Below are positions 37,494 through 45,039 of a DNA stretch of 64,000 bases, one piece after another (position 1 is the stretch's first letter; each line of letters begins with the position of its first letter). The position numbers were made by a program, and so were the translations under genes. The stretch is from contig NZ_LMDY01000012.1 of NCBI RefSeq assembly GCF_001425905.1, forward strand, positions 125,734-189,733. Reading direction: 5' to 3'. The notes under the pieces were generated by a model. It was not told where the DNA came from. It ran no database searches and saw only the letters and a list, made by a program, of their open reading frames with translations. The stretch comes from Methylibium sp. Root1272. GTDB lineage: Bacteria; Pseudomonadota; Gammaproteobacteria; Burkholderiales; Burkholderiaceae_C.

Positions 37494-37531
37494 CGACGGC
37501 GGCTGGCAGAACGGCCGACGACAATCGAGGC

Positions 37532-38422
37532 ATGTCGGTCAGCACCTACCTCAAGCTCTCGATCGCCGTCGCGCTGGCCACCATCGCGCTGAAGGCCGGC
37601 GCCTGGTGGTTCACCGATTCGGTGAGCCTGTTGTCGGACGCGCTGGAGTCGCTGGTCAACCTGGCGGGCGCGATGTTCGCGCTGCTGATGGTCACGGTGG
37701 CCAGCCGGCCGGCCGACGAGGGCCATCCGTATGGCCATCACAAGGCGGAGTACTTCTCCAGCGGCTTCGAGGGGGTGCTGATCTTCGCCGCGGCGCTGGG
37801 CATCATCTGGGCCGCGGTGCACCGCTTCCTGGATCCCCAGCCGATCGACGCCATCGGCCTCGGCATCGCGCTGTCGGTGGTGGGATCGGCGTTGAACGGT
37901 GCACTCGCCTGGGCCATGTTCCGCAAGGCCCGCGAACACCGCTCAGTGGCGCTGGAGGCCGATGCGCGTCACCTGGTCACCGATGTCTGGACGTCGGCCG
38001 GCGTGGTGGTCGCTCTGGTGGCGGTGCAATGGACCGGCTGGCTGTGGCTCGACCCGGCGATGGCCATCCTGGTGGCGCTCAACATCCTGCGCGAAGGGAC
38101 ATCGCTGGTGCGCCGCTCGGCCGACGGCCTGATGGACCAGGCGCTCGAGCCCGAGGTGCTGCATGACATCGACGGGGTGCTCGACAGCTTCCGGCATCCC
38201 ACCATCCGGTTCGATCATGTGTCCAGCCGGAGGGCCGGTCAGCGGCGCTTCGTCGACCTGCACATGCACATGCCGGCGAGCTGGACGCTGGGCCGGGCCG
38301 CTGCGCTGCGCACCTCGGTCGAACAGGCGCTGATGAGCGCGGTGCCGGGCCTGCGCGCCACGATCCAGCTGCTGCCCACCGACGTCGAGGCGCATTTCGA
38401 CGACGAACGGGACCTGCTGTGA
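37532..38422 (+). CDS. Cation diffusion facilitator family transporter (FieF-like)
   Basis: This 296-residue CDF transporter has six helices and a C-terminal cytoplasmic domain (about 205-296) with HxH-rich [12 protein letters not shown]. The helix II metal motif reads E-S-L-V-N where FieF has D-S-L-V-D, while helix V keeps H and D in [13 protein letters not shown]. The loop [22 protein letters not shown] is typical of the family. It probably exports Zn2+, Fe2+, Co2+ or Mn2+ against protons; the altered helix II residues leave the metal uncertain. The stop overlaps dtd by four bases (GTGA). Confidence 0.88.
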   Translation: MSVSTYLKLSIAVALATIALKAGAWWFTDSVSLLSDALESLVNLAGAMFALLMVTVASRPADEGHPYGHHKAEYFSSGFEGVLIFAAALGIIWAAVHRFLDPQPIDAIGLGIALSVVGSALNGALAWAMFRKAREHRSVALEADARHLVTDVWTSAGVVVALVAVQWTGWLWLDPAMAILVALNILREGTSLVRRSADGLMDQALEPEVLHDIDGVLDSFRHPTIRFDHVSSRRAGQRRFVDLHMHMPASWTLGRAAALRTSVEQALMSAVPGLRATIQLLPTDVEAHFDDERDLL

Positions 38423-38877
38423 TCGCGCTGCTGCAGCGTGTCAGCCAGGCGCGGGTCGAGGTCGGTGGCCGCTGCGTCGGCGAGATCGGCCCGGGCTTGC
38501 TGGTGCTGGTGTGCGCGGAGCCGTCGGATACCGAAGCCGTGGCCGACAAGCTGGTCGAGCGCCTGCTCAAGCTGCGTGTGTTTTCCGACGACGCGGGCAA
38601 GATGAACCGCAGCGTGGTCGAGGCGGGTGGTGGTTTGCTCTTCGTCAGCCAGTTCACGCTGGCGGCCGATTGCTCGGGAGGCAACCGCCCCAGCTTCGGT
38701 GGCGCCGCGCCGGCGGCCCTGGGCCGGGCGCTCTACGAACGGGTGCTGGCGGTGGCGCGTTCGCGGCACACCCCGGTCGAATGTGGCGAGTTTGGCGCCG
38801 ACATGCAGGTGCACCTGGTCAACGACGGGCCGGTGACGATCCCGCTCGTCGTCGGGCATGACAAACTGAGGTCATGA
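38419..38877 (+). CDS. dtd: D-aminoacyl-tRNA deacylase
   Basis: This 152-residue Dtd removes D-amino acids wrongly attached to tRNA. The two catalytic motifs are present: the SQFTL segment ([11 protein letters not shown]) and the NxGPVT segment ([10 protein letters not shown]). The N-terminus [17 protein letters not shown] is canonical and is reached from a GTG start at 38419 that overlaps the CDF stop. Length matches the family. Confidence 0.95.
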   Translation: MIALLQRVSQARVEVGGRCVGEIGPGLLVLVCAEPSDTEAVADKLVERLLKLRVFSDDAGKMNRSVVEAGGGLLFVSQFTLAADCSGGNRPSFGGAAPAALGRALYERVLAVARSRHTPVECGEFGADMQVHLVNDGPVTIPLVVGHDKLRS

Positions 38878-38956
38878 AACACCGCATGCGCTCCCCTTGG
38901 CGTCACCGCGACGCCAGCGACCGGCCGACGACGCGAGCCTTTTCGAGGGGGGCCGC

Positions 38957-39577
38957 GTGAGCGCTCTGCGCCGTCTGCTCAACAGCATCGATCGCCGGCT
39001 CGATCGCAACAGCCAGCACGAGCCCCTGACCCGCAGCGAGCGCCCGCCCGGCGGCGGCGTGCCGTGCCTGGTCTCGCACGCGCTGGAACAGGCCGTGAAG
39101 ACGGCCCACCAGTTCGATACGGATGCACGGCTGAAGCACGTGCTGGCGCCCCAGGGCGTGGCCCGGGATGGCGCGGCGCGGCGCTGGGAGTTCGTGTTCG
39201 ATCTGCCGCAGCGGCGTGCCAAGCTGCTGAGCCAGTGGTATCTCGACGGCGACCCGAAGTTCGGGCGCTTCGGACGCGAGTGCTTCGACGCGTCGCTGCG
39301 GCCCTTCCCCGCGCCGGAGAGTCCGCTGGCGCAGGCGGTGTCGCAGGGCCGGATGCCGTATTCGCAATGCGCCGTGGCCTGGCGCGAGGAACGGCGGCGC
39401 ACGCCCGACCTGCCGCTCGGATTGCGCGACTCCGATGCCGTGATGGCCGACCTGCTGCGCCTGGGCTTGCAGGCCGATGCCGGCGGCTGGGTGCTGCGCA
39501 ACGCGCTGTTGCAGCCGGGCGGGCATGTGTGGCTGGCGCAGGTCGGCGACACGAGCCTGCATTGCCGGTTCAGCTGA
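38957..39577 (+). CDS. Conserved hypothetical protein, about 206 aa
   Basis: I do not recognise this family. The chosen GTG 38957 follows a CGAGGGGGG stretch and gives an Arg-rich N-terminus (RRLLNSIDRRLDRN). The body is soluble, with no signal or membrane helix. Distinct segments are LVSHALEQAVKTAHQFDTD, WEFVFDLPQRRAKLLSQWY, a Gly/Phe patch KFGRFGRECFD, and GWVLRNALLQPGGHVWLAQVGD. Codon use and GC content match neighbours and the frame is clean, so it is a real gene. An in-frame start at 38897 is possible. It lies 79 bases after dtd on the same strand. Confidence 0.6.
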   Translation: MSALRRLLNSIDRRLDRNSQHEPLTRSERPPGGGVPCLVSHALEQAVKTAHQFDTDARLKHVLAPQGVARDGAARRWEFVFDLPQRRAKLLSQWYLDGDPKFGRFGRECFDASLRPFPAPESPLAQAVSQGRMPYSQCAVAWREERRRTPDLPLGLRDSDAVMADLLRLGLQADAGGWVLRNALLQPGGHVWLAQVGDTSLHCRFS

Positions 39578-39587
39578 GCGTCGACAT

Positions 39588-39615
39588 CAAAGAAAAGCCA
39601 CTCCGAGGAGTGGCT
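39588..39615 (-). terminator. Intrinsic terminator after the Bug-protein gene
   Basis: On the minus strand AGCCACTC / GAGTGGCT with a four-base loop is followed by TTTTCTTT. It is 36 bases past the stop of the Bug-protein gene and just beyond the convergent end of the hypothetical gene ending at 39577. Confidence 0.85.
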
Positions 39616-39650
39616 GCAATGGCTCGGGCCTCGCGGCCGAAGGCGGTGCC

Positions 39651-40622
39651 TCAGTCGGCGTACTGGCCTGCGGCCTTGATGACGGGCCCCCACTTGTCGA
39701 TCTCCGACGAGACCCACTTCTTGTGATCGGCCGGATTGGTGCGGGCGTCGCTCACGACCACCGCGCCCAGCGCTTCTTCGCGCTTCAGGAAATCGGCGTC
39801 CTTCAGCGCGGTCTTCAGTGCGGCGTTGACCTTGTCGAGCACCGCCTTCGGGGTGCCCTTCGGCGCGTAGAGGCCATGCCAGATGCTGACGTTGAAGCCC
39901 TTCATGCCCGACTCGTCGAGCGTGGGCAGCTTGGCCAGCGCCGGCGTCGTCAGGCGCTTGGGCGTGGTGACGGCGTAGGCCTTCACCTTGCCGCCCTCGA
40001 TCTGCGCGGTGGTGTTGGTGGTCTGGTCGCACATGATGTCGACCTGTCCGCCGATCAGGTCGGTCATCGCCGGGCCGGTGCCCTTGTAGGGCACGGTGGT
40101 CATGTCGGCCTTGAGCGTGCTCTGGAACAGCAGCCCACACAGGTGGGAGGCCGCACCCAGGCCCGCATTGGCAAGATTGACCTTGCCCTTGTTCGCGTCG
40201 AGCCACTTCAGCAGTTCGGCGTAGTTGGCGGCCGGCAGCGTCGGCTTGCCGATCAACGTCATCGGCACCTCGTTGATCAGGCCGAGATACTCGAAATCGT
40301 CGAGGGTCTTGTATTGCAGGTTGCGGTACAGCGCCGGCGAGGTGGCCATGCCGATGTGGTGCAACAGCAGCGTGTAGCCGTCGGGTGCGGCCTTGGCGAC
40401 CTTGGCGGCGCCCAGCGTTCCGCCCGCACCGCCGACGTTCTCGATCACGATGGTCGCGCCGCCCAGCGGCTTGCGCACGGCTTCGGCGAAGTCGCGCGCC
40501 ACCTTGTCGGTCGGGCCGCCGGCGGAGAACGGCACGACGATGGTGATCGGCTTCTCCGGGTACTCGGCCAGGGCGCCGGTGACGGCGAGGGCGGCGGCAG
40601 CGGTCAGCAGGATGCGTTTCAT
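39651..40622 (-). CDS. Bug-type tripartite tricarboxylate transporter substrate-binding protein
   Basis: This 323-residue periplasmic protein of the TctC/Bug family has a signal peptide ending near residue 20 (VTGALAEYP). Hallmarks: YPEKPITIVVPFSAGGPTDKVAR, the ligand loop VENVGGAGGTLGAAKVAKAAPDGYTLLL, and VPYKGTGPAMTDLIGGQVDIMCD. It would bind a carboxylated ligand such as a tricarboxylate, aromatic acid or amino acid. The start ATG 40620-40622 follows GAAGGAG. No TctA/TctB membrane genes are nearby, so it is one of the orphan Bug proteins abundant in Burkholderiales. Confidence 0.93.
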   Translation of the reverse strand: MKRILLTAAAALAVTGALAEYPEKPITIVVPFSAGGPTDKVARDFAEAVRKPLGGATIVIENVGGAGGTLGAAKVAKAAPDGYTLLLHHIGMATSPALYRNLQYKTLDDFEYLGLINEVPMTLIGKPTLPAANYAELLKWLDANKGKVNLANAGLGAASHLCGLLFQSTLKADMTTVPYKGTGPAMTDLIGGQVDIMCDQTTNTTAQIEGGKVKAYAVTTPKRLTTPALAKLPTLDESGMKGFNVSIWHGLYAPKGTPKAVLDKVNAALKTALKDADFLKREEALGAVVVSDARTNPADHKKWVSSEIDKWGPVIKAAGQYAD

Positions 40623-40752
40623 GCAGGACTCCTTCGGGGGAAACTTCAAACGGTGAGGGATGCTAGAGGCTCCCGCCGATCGAGCCATGCCGGAAACTAC
40701 GTAAGCGCCGCGCCGCGGCGGCGCGCTCCTGCGGGACGACGCGACGGTCGGG

Positions 40753-40777
40753 GGAAAACCCCGAGCCGTTGCGGCTC
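40753..40777 (-). terminator. Terminator-like hairpin at the end of the 97-aa hypothetical gene
   Basis: On the minus strand GAGCC-GCAAC-GGCTC is followed by GGGGTTTTCC. The stem overlaps the last base of the TGA stop of the gene ending at 40776. The U-tract is short (four), so strength is moderate. Confidence 0.5.
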
Positions 40778-41069
40778 AATCGTCGCGATCGGCCCAGTGT
40801 GCGAGCTGCCGCTGTAGCGCGTCGCCGAAGCGACGCACGTCGGCGCTGCTCCGGAGTCGCGTCTCGTCCCATTGCGGCGACATTGCCAGCTTGCGCACGG
40901 TGCGCGCGTGGATCGCACTGCCCTCCAAACGGAGTTCCACGATCGCGCGGCCCTGCAGTTCGAAACGGCCCTCGCGCTCGACGAGGCGCCATTCGCGCAG
41001 TTGGCGCTTGAGCCCGGCAAGCGCCTCTTCGGCCTTGAACGGAGGCGGGGCGAAGAAGTCGTCGGTCAT
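40776..41069 (-). CDS. Conserved hypothetical protein, 97 aa
   Basis: A small soluble acidic/basic protein with no signal peptide. It opens MTDDFFAPPPFKAEEALAGLKRQLREW and has a beta-rich centre LVEREGRFELQGRAIVELRLEG, ending in ALQRQLAHWADRDD. I recall similar short proteins next to the 5'-nucleotidase and AAA ATPase genes in other Burkholderiales, but no function. It lies 23 bases after the 5'-nucleotidase gene on the same strand, so it is probably cotranscribed. Confidence 0.65.
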   Translation of the reverse strand: MTDDFFAPPPFKAEEALAGLKRQLREWRLVEREGRFELQGRAIVELRLEGSAIHARTVRKLAMSPQWDETRLRSSADVRRFGDALQRQLAHWADRDD

Positions 41070-41092
41070 GGCAGGCTCCCGGCGCCGCGGCG

Positions 41093-41989
41093 TCAGGGGT
41101 TGGAAACTCCCGAGGCGACATGCCCCGATGGCACATGGTGCGCCGCATTCTCGACGTGGCGCGTCTGGTCGTCGAAGAAGAAGTCGGGCTCGAATTCGCG
41201 CAGGAACTCGCCCTTCGGGAGGCCGCCGAGGAACATGGCCTCGTCGACCTCGATGTGCCAGTCCATCAGTGTGCGGATCGCGCGTTCGTGGGCGGGCGCG
41301 CTGCGGGCGGTGACCAGCGCGGTGCGCAGACGCATGCGCTCGGTGCTGGCCTGCTGCAGTTGCTGCAGCGCGTGCAGCAGCGGCTTGAACGGCCCGGCCG
41401 CGAGCGGACTGGCGGCGCGATCAGCCTCGTGGCGCTGGAAGGCGTCGAGGCCGCCGCTCTGGAACACCTGCTCGGCCTCGTCGGAGAACAGCACGGCGTC
41501 GCCGTCGAAGGCGATGCGGACCTCGTTCGGATGGGCCTCGGAGGCGCGTGCCGCGTGCGGCAGCACGCGTGCCGCCGGCACGCCGGCCTCGAGGGCCGAG
41601 CGCACGTCGGCGTCGTTCGCGCTCAGGAACAGGTTGGCGTGCAGTGGTTTCAGGTAGCGCCACGGCGAACTGCCCCGTGTGAACACGCCGCGCTGGATCG
41701 GCAGTCCGTAATGCTGGGCCGAGCGGAACACGCGCATGCCCGACACCGGGTCGTTGCGCGACAGGATCACCACCTCGACGCGCGGTGCTTCGGGTGTGGT
41801 GAAGGCGAGCAGCTTGTGCACCAGTGAGAACGCGACGCCGGGACGCGCGGGCCGATCGAGCCGCTGCAGTTGCAGCTGCATGTAGGCGCGGTCGTCGTTG
41901 CCTTCGAAGATGGTGTTCTCTTCCTCGAAGTCGAACAGCGCGCGCGAGGAGATGGCCACGACCAGCTGGCCGGCAAGGGAAACGGACAT
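41093..41989 (-). CDS. 5'-nucleotidase (cytosolic 5-nucleotidase family)
   Basis: This 298-residue protein matches the 5'-nucleotidase family related to eukaryotic cN-I (Pfam 5-nucleotidase): AISSRALFDFEEENTIFEG at the N-terminus, VEVVILSRNDPVSGMRVFRSAQHYG, LSANDADVRSALEAG, RIAFDGDAVLFSDEAE with the HAD-like DxD, and a C-terminal FFFDDQTRHVE. It should dephosphorylate nucleoside monophosphates. ATG 41987-41989 is the first in frame. The gene follows the AAA ATPase gene by 52 bases on the same strand. Confidence 0.88.
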   Translation of the reverse strand: MSVSLAGQLVVAISSRALFDFEEENTIFEGNDDRAYMQLQLQRLDRPARPGVAFSLVHKLLAFTTPEAPRVEVVILSRNDPVSGMRVFRSAQHYGLPIQRGVFTRGSSPWRYLKPLHANLFLSANDADVRSALEAGVPAARVLPHAARASEAHPNEVRIAFDGDAVLFSDEAEQVFQSGGLDAFQRHEADRAASPLAAGPFKPLLHALQQLQQASTERMRLRTALVTARSAPAHERAIRTLMDWHIEVDEAMFLGGLPKGEFLREFEPDFFFDDQTRHVENAAHHVPSGHVASGVSNP

Positions 41990-42041
41990 GCGCTGATGCT
42001 AGCCGGCCGTCGCGCTTCGCGCCGGCCGGTGGCGCGGGCCG

Positions 42042-43052
42042 CTATTGCACGAAGCCGATCGCCGCCTTGCGTCCGTACGCTTCCGGCAGATCGCGCGGTT
42101 CGACCGCCCCACGGCCGGCGAGCTTGGCGTTGCCGAAGGCGGTCATCCAGGCGCGCCGCATCTCGCGTGGCGCCAGTTCGGCCATCGCATCGAGCACGTC
42201 GTCGCCCGGCTCCGGCGCGAAGCGGCTGCCCCAGTCGTGGTCGGCGCGGATGCCACGGTACAGGCGCGCCGCGATCGCGCGCGCCGCCGCAGCATCGGGC
42301 ATCTGCACCTCGAACACGTTCATGCGATTCAGGATCGGCTCGGGAATCGCCCGCGCATCGTTGGCGGTGGCGACCCAGATCACCTGGCTGGCGTCGATCG
42401 CGACCTCCGCGAACTCGTCGGTGAAGCTGCCGGCGGTGTCGTGCTCCAGCAGGCTGTACAACGCGCCCAGTGGATCGTAGGCATGCTCGCCGCCGGTCTT
42501 GTCGATCTCGTCGACCACCATCACCGGGTTGGCGTACTGGCCGTCGACCAGGGTCTCGAACACCTTACCCGGACGTGCGCCCTTCCACTGGCTGGACGCG
42601 CCGCTGAGCACCCAGCCCGCAGTCAGGGAGCTCATCGACAGGAAGCCCAGGCCGGTGCCGAGCAACTGCGCCATCTCGCGGGCGAAATGGGTCTTGCCGA
42701 CGCCCGGCGGCCCGAGCAGCAGCATCGGCGTGATCTCGAGCGCGTCGCGGCTGTCGTGGCACAGCGCGAGCTGGCGCTTCACGTCGTCGAGCACATCGTG
42801 GAAATTGGGCAGTTGCTCGTAGAGGTGGTCCATCGCCGGCACGCCCGAGGGCTTGACCTGGAAGCGCTCTGCGCCCTTTTCGAGCATGCGTTCGTAGGTG
42901 GCACGCAGGCTCTCGTGCTCCTTGGGCGGAAGCTTCTCGAGCCGGCGCTCGACGTCGCCGAGGCGGTAGACGCTGCGCATGTGGGCGATCGGCAGACCCG
43001 ATCGCGGCAACCCGGTTGGCACGGTCACGAGTTCTGTGGCGGTGGACGGCAT
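42042..43052 (-). CDS. Stand-alone AAA+ ATPase (Lon/ClpX-like ATPase domain)
   Basis: This 336-residue protein has a single AAA+ module: Walker A LLLGPPGVGKTHFA near residue 115, Walker B VMVVDEIDK near 175, sensor 1 VIWVATANDA near 230, and an arginine finger region IPEPILNRMNVFEV. An N-terminal helical part (about 35-90) precedes it. The sequence resembles the Lon ATPase core but has no protease domain or catalytic Ser-Lys. It could act as a remodelling ATPase or partner an unlinked protease. The start ATG 43050-43052 follows TGGAGTATCTGA. Confidence 0.82.
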   Translation of the reverse strand: MPSTATELVTVPTGLPRSGLPIAHMRSVYRLGDVERRLEKLPPKEHESLRATYERMLEKGAERFQVKPSGVPAMDHLYEQLPNFHDVLDDVKRQLALCHDSRDALEITPMLLLGPPGVGKTHFAREMAQLLGTGLGFLSMSSLTAGWVLSGASSQWKGARPGKVFETLVDGQYANPVMVVDEIDKTGGEHAYDPLGALYSLLEHDTAGSFTDEFAEVAIDASQVIWVATANDARAIPEPILNRMNVFEVQMPDAAAARAIAARLYRGIRADHDWGSRFAPEPGDDVLDAMAELAPREMRRAWMTAFGNAKLAGRGAVEPRDLPEAYGRKAAIGFVQ

Positions 43053-43232
43053 TCAGATACTCCAGTCGACGACCCATTGAAACGCATTGCAGCAAAGCCT
43101 GACGCAAGCCAGCCCCGGATCAACGGGGCAAACCCCGAGCAGATCGCATGCAACCCACGTGCCGGGGGTCTCGGAAGCGGGGCTGCAGTGCTGCGTCGCA
43201 ACATGACGACTGCAAGCCGACGCCAATCGGCA

Positions 43233-43251
43233 TATAATGGTTTACCCTAGT
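43233..43251 (+). promoter_or_regulatory. TATAAT promoter abutting GGTTTACCCTAGT element
   Basis: A perfect -10 box TATAAT (43233-43238) is directly followed by GGTTTACCCTAGT (43239-43251), which would cover the transcription start. The -35 position at 17-base spacing reads CTGCAA, a weak match. It precedes the small periplasmic protein gene at 43355, giving a leader of about 110 bases. The same element abuts the -10 box of the GNAT gene at 27627-27645. The rest of the 302-base gap (43053-43232) shows nothing I recognise. Confidence 0.65.
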
Positions 43252-43253
43252 TT

Positions 43254-43337
43254 GACGGTGACGGGCTAGATCCCGTCGATCGACTGCTTCAGAAACGACG
43301 GTGACGGTGTCCTACAAGGCTGCCGTCGATCGACTGC
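43254..43337 (+). repeat. Imperfect tandem duplication in the leader of the 97-aa periplasmic protein gene
   Basis: The pair GACGGTGACGG ... CCGTCGATCGACTGC occurs twice: 43254-43264 with 43273-43287, and 43297-43307 with 43323-43337. The copies are about 45 bases long and differ in the spacer. Within the first copy GACGGG/CCCGTC can form a small hairpin. All of it lies between the promoter and the start codon at 43355. Confidence 0.7.
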
Positions 43338-43354
43338 CTGGTTTGAGGTTCGTC

Positions 43355-43648
43355 ATGAAGACCCTGTTCCGCCCCCTGATTGCCCTGTCCCTGGTCGCTG
43401 CAGCCGTGCTGCCCGTTCAGGCCGAAACGACCCTGCCGGTCGAGGATTTCGGTGTGTTCGTCGATCTGCCGACGGGTTTTGCCTACGTCAAGACGCCTTC
43501 GGGCTGGCACTTCGTGCGCCAGATCGAAGCGTCGCGCTTGTCCGACCTGCACCCGACGACCTTCGTGTCGCTGAAGCAGGCCGGTACGCCGCTCAGCGAC
43601 GCGAGCGCGCTGAGCCAGCGCGTGCCGTCGAAGGCGACCGTGCTCTGA
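43355..43648 (+). CDS. Small periplasmic hypothetical protein (97 aa)
   Basis: The protein opens with a clear signal peptide (MKTLFRPLIALSLVAAAVLPVQA, cleavage after about residue 23 split by AxA). The mature part of about 74 residues has an aromatic segment (DFGVFVDLPTGFAYVKTPSGWHFVRQIE). I recognise no family. ATG 43355 is preferred over the in-frame start at 43301 because the signal peptide begins exactly there. It has its own promoter and terminator, so it is a monocistronic gene. Confidence 0.7.
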   Translation: MKTLFRPLIALSLVAAAVLPVQAETTLPVEDFGVFVDLPTGFAYVKTPSGWHFVRQIEASRLSDLHPTTFVSLKQAGTPLSDASALSQRVPSKATVL

Positions 43649-43677
43649 GACGGCGCACCGATACCGTTCGGCGATGA

Positions 43678-43707
43678 AGGCCGGCCCCGCGGGGCCGGCT
43701 TTTTTTA
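43678..43707 (+). terminator. Intrinsic terminator after the 97-aa periplasmic protein gene
   Basis: GGCCGGCCCC / GGGGCCGG with a two-base centre is followed by a run of seven Ts, 30 bases past the stop. The T-run reaches the stop codon of the convergent gspF gene at 43705. Confidence 0.9.
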
Positions 43708-44919
43708 TTTGACCCAGGTGTTGAGCTGGATGATCGGCAGCAGCACGGCCAGCACGATCAGCATCACCACCGCACCCATCACGACGATCAGCAGCGGCTC
43801 GAGGATCGTGGCCAGCGCCAGCGCGCGACGCTGCACTTCGGTGCCGAGCTGCGTGGCGGCTCGCTGCAGCATCACAGGCAATTGGCCGGTCTGTTCGCCC
43901 AGGCGGGCGAACATCGCCAGCAGGCCCGGAAAGCGTCGCTTGCCGGCCAGGGCCGAAGCCAGCGGCGCGCCCTCGCGCACCTGGATCAGGGCTGCCATCG
44001 CGTCGGCCCGCATGGCGCGGTTGCTCAAGGTTTCGGCGGCCGCCTGCAAGGCCTTCAGAATGGGTACACCGGCACCGGCCAGCATGGCCAGCGTGCCGGC
44101 GAAGCGCGCGGCGTTGTAGCCCCGGGATAGGCGGCCGATCAGCGGCAGCGTGAGCCAGAAGGCGTCGAAGCGCTCGCGGAAGGCTTCGTTGCGACGCATG
44201 AACAGCAGCGTGCCCACCCCGCCGGCGATGCCGAGCACGAGCAGCCAGCCCCAGCTGCGCAGGAAGGCACTGATCGCGAGCATGGCGCTGGTGAGGAAGG
44301 GCAGGGCGCGTTTGCCGCCGGCGAACACGCTGGCGACCTGCGGCACGACGTAGGTGACCAGGAAGACCACGATCACGATCGCCACCAGGGACACGATGGC
44401 GGGATACAGCGCCGCACCGATCAACTTGCTGCGCAGTTCCTGACGTTCTTCCAGATCGTCGGCGAGCTTCTCGAGCACCAGGCCCAACTGGCCGGTCTGT
44501 TCGCCGGCGCCGACGACCGCCCGGTAGACGTCGTCGAACTCGCGCGGTGCGTTGCCGAGCGCGCGCGCGAACGGCGAGCCGGAGTTGACTTCGGCGCGCA
44601 GGTGCGCCAGCAGTTCGCGCTGGCGGGGATCTTCGGCCTCGTCGGCCAGTGCGGTCAGCGCGCGTTCCAGCGGCAGGCCGGCGCTCACGAGGCCGGCCAG
44701 CTGGCGGGTCCAGATGGCCAGGCCGGTGCTGTTGAAGACCCGCCGCCCGAGCTGGAAGCCGCCGGTGCCGGTGGTCTGAGACAGCACCGGCTTGACGTCG
44801 AGCGGCACCAGCTGCTGCAGCCGCAACTGGGCCCGTGCGGCACGCGCGTTGTCGGCCTCCAGCAGCCCGCTCTTGGGTTTGCCGGCGGCGTCGATGGCTT
44901 CGAATTTGTAGGCGGGCAT
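43705..44919 (-). CDS. gspF: Type II secretion system inner-membrane platform protein GspF
   Basis: This 404-residue GspF/PilC-family protein opens with MPAYKFEAIDAAGKPKSGLLEAD and carries two copies of the T2SF domain (about 70-195 and 270-395), with LAIWTRQLAGLVSAGLPLERAL in the first. Three transmembrane helices sit near 170-190, 220-240 and 375-398. It anchors the assembly platform that couples GspE to pseudopilus growth. ATG 44917-44919 is the family start. It is the last gene of the minus-strand gsp run, 120 bases after gspE. Confidence 0.97.
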   Translation of the reverse strand: MPAYKFEAIDAAGKPKSGLLEADNARAARAQLRLQQLVPLDVKPVLSQTTGTGGFQLGRRVFNSTGLAIWTRQLAGLVSAGLPLERALTALADEAEDPRQRELLAHLRAEVNSGSPFARALGNAPREFDDVYRAVVGAGEQTGQLGLVLEKLADDLEERQELRSKLIGAALYPAIVSLVAIVIVVFLVTYVVPQVASVFAGGKRALPFLTSAMLAISAFLRSWGWLLVLGIAGGVGTLLFMRRNEAFRERFDAFWLTLPLIGRLSRGYNAARFAGTLAMLAGAGVPILKALQAAAETLSNRAMRADAMAALIQVREGAPLASALAGKRRFPGLLAMFARLGEQTGQLPVMLQRAATQLGTEVQRRALALATILEPLLIVVMGAVVMLIVLAVLLPIIQLNTWVK

Positions 44920-45039
44920 AGAGCGCGGAGCGAAGGCCGAGAGGCTCCGTTTACGGAGATCGGCCAGCGCAGCGATCGGCGAGCGGCGCGGGCTCAATGC
45001 CCGCGTCGCGAGAGCGCCCGAACCACCTCAGACCGCCCA

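Noticed and set aside
40690-40735. GC-only inverted repeat upstream of the Bug-protein gene
   Set aside because: GCGCCGC/GCGGCGC symmetry is expected by chance in DNA of this composition, and it has no U-tract and no link to a gene end.
40776-43052. Nucleotidase, AAA ATPase and small hypothetical as an antiphage defence island
   Set aside because: The ATPase and nucleotidase look like housekeeping families with normal composition. No nuclease, reverse transcriptase, CARF/TIR-type or toxin domain accompanies them.
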